From 2-02-FULL-55-14 sp964581115 (GTDB taxonomy: Bacteria; Bacteroidota; Ignavibacteria; UBA10030): a DNA stretch of 5,463 nt. This document shows, in pieces, positions 5,426 to 5,463 of the stretch. The stretch lies in the NCBI GenBank assembly GCA_964581115.1, contig CAZOMY010000070.1, positions 1 through 5,463 of the forward strand, written 5' to 3'. Every line of letters begins with the position of its first letter. Within the stretch, counting starts at the first letter, position 1. The notes beneath the pieces are model-generated. The model did no database searches. It saw only the letters and a list, made by a program, of their open reading frames with translations, and was not told the DNA's origin. The position numbers were made by a program, and so were the translations under genes.

Positions 5426-5463
5426 AAGGGAGATGGGAGAAGGGAGATGGGAGAAGGGAGATG
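5426..5463 (+). repeat. Purine-strand 7-base tandem repeat, open at the window edge
   Basis: Alternating heptamers GGGAGAT and GGGAGAA run from 5428 to the window end (GGGAGAT at 5428, 5442 and 5456; GGGAGAA at 5435 and 5449), giving a perfect 14-base period over 5426-5463. From 5408 on the + strand is purine apart from three T at 5434, 5448 and 5462, exactly 14 bases apart. The array begins 26 bases after the GH9 stop and continues out of the window. No terminator hairpin is visible between. Confidence 0.85.

Overview
The window reads as high-GC bacterial chromosome (roughly 60-65% GC by eye) with every supported gene on the + strand. Several starts lack a clear Shine-Dalgarno sequence, the spacers hold short-period tandem repeats, and a GxxExxY gene sits among them. 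This fits the Bacteroidota/Ignavibacteria side of the FCB superphylum better than Proteobacteria, but that placement is an inference; nothing in the window fixes the taxon.

Positions 1-1450 form a tightly overlapped operon. A probable upstream gene end (TGA 46-48) overlaps the ATG of a two-cluster 4Fe-4S ferredoxin (45-284). The ferredoxin stop in turn overlaps the GTG of a geranylgeranyl-reductase-family flavoprotein (281-1450). After a 168-base spacer made largely of degenerate 7-base and 9-base repeats comes a UbiA-family membrane prenyltransferase (1619-2464), followed 3 bases later by ribonuclease HII, rnhB (2468-3112). Ferredoxin, reductase and prenyltransferase make a coherent isoprenoid-lipid set: the prenyltransferase attaches a polyprenyl chain and the reductase saturates it with electrons from the ferredoxin. 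The product could be a saturated menaquinone or an archaeal-type ether lipid; the sequence does not decide which.

Positions 3074-3615 are the most unusual part. A small PD-(D/E)xK-like GxxExxY protein (3159-3563) is enclosed by two imperfect inverted repeats, each an array of three 9-base units (consensus CGCAAAGAW). The left array lies inside the end of rnhB and encodes its last nine residues and lies directly before its stop codon. The right array ends about 20 bases before the next gene. The enclosed gene has lower GC (about 54% by hand count over 3181-3540) and a strong GGAGG ribosome-binding site, unlike its neighbours. This looks like a small transferable cassette inserted at the rnhB 3' end.

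Positions 3627-5399 encode a secreted family 9 glycoside hydrolase with an N-terminal Ig-like domain and the family's catalytic Asp, Asp and Glu in place. The window ends in a purine-only 7-base tandem array (from 5426, open at the window edge).
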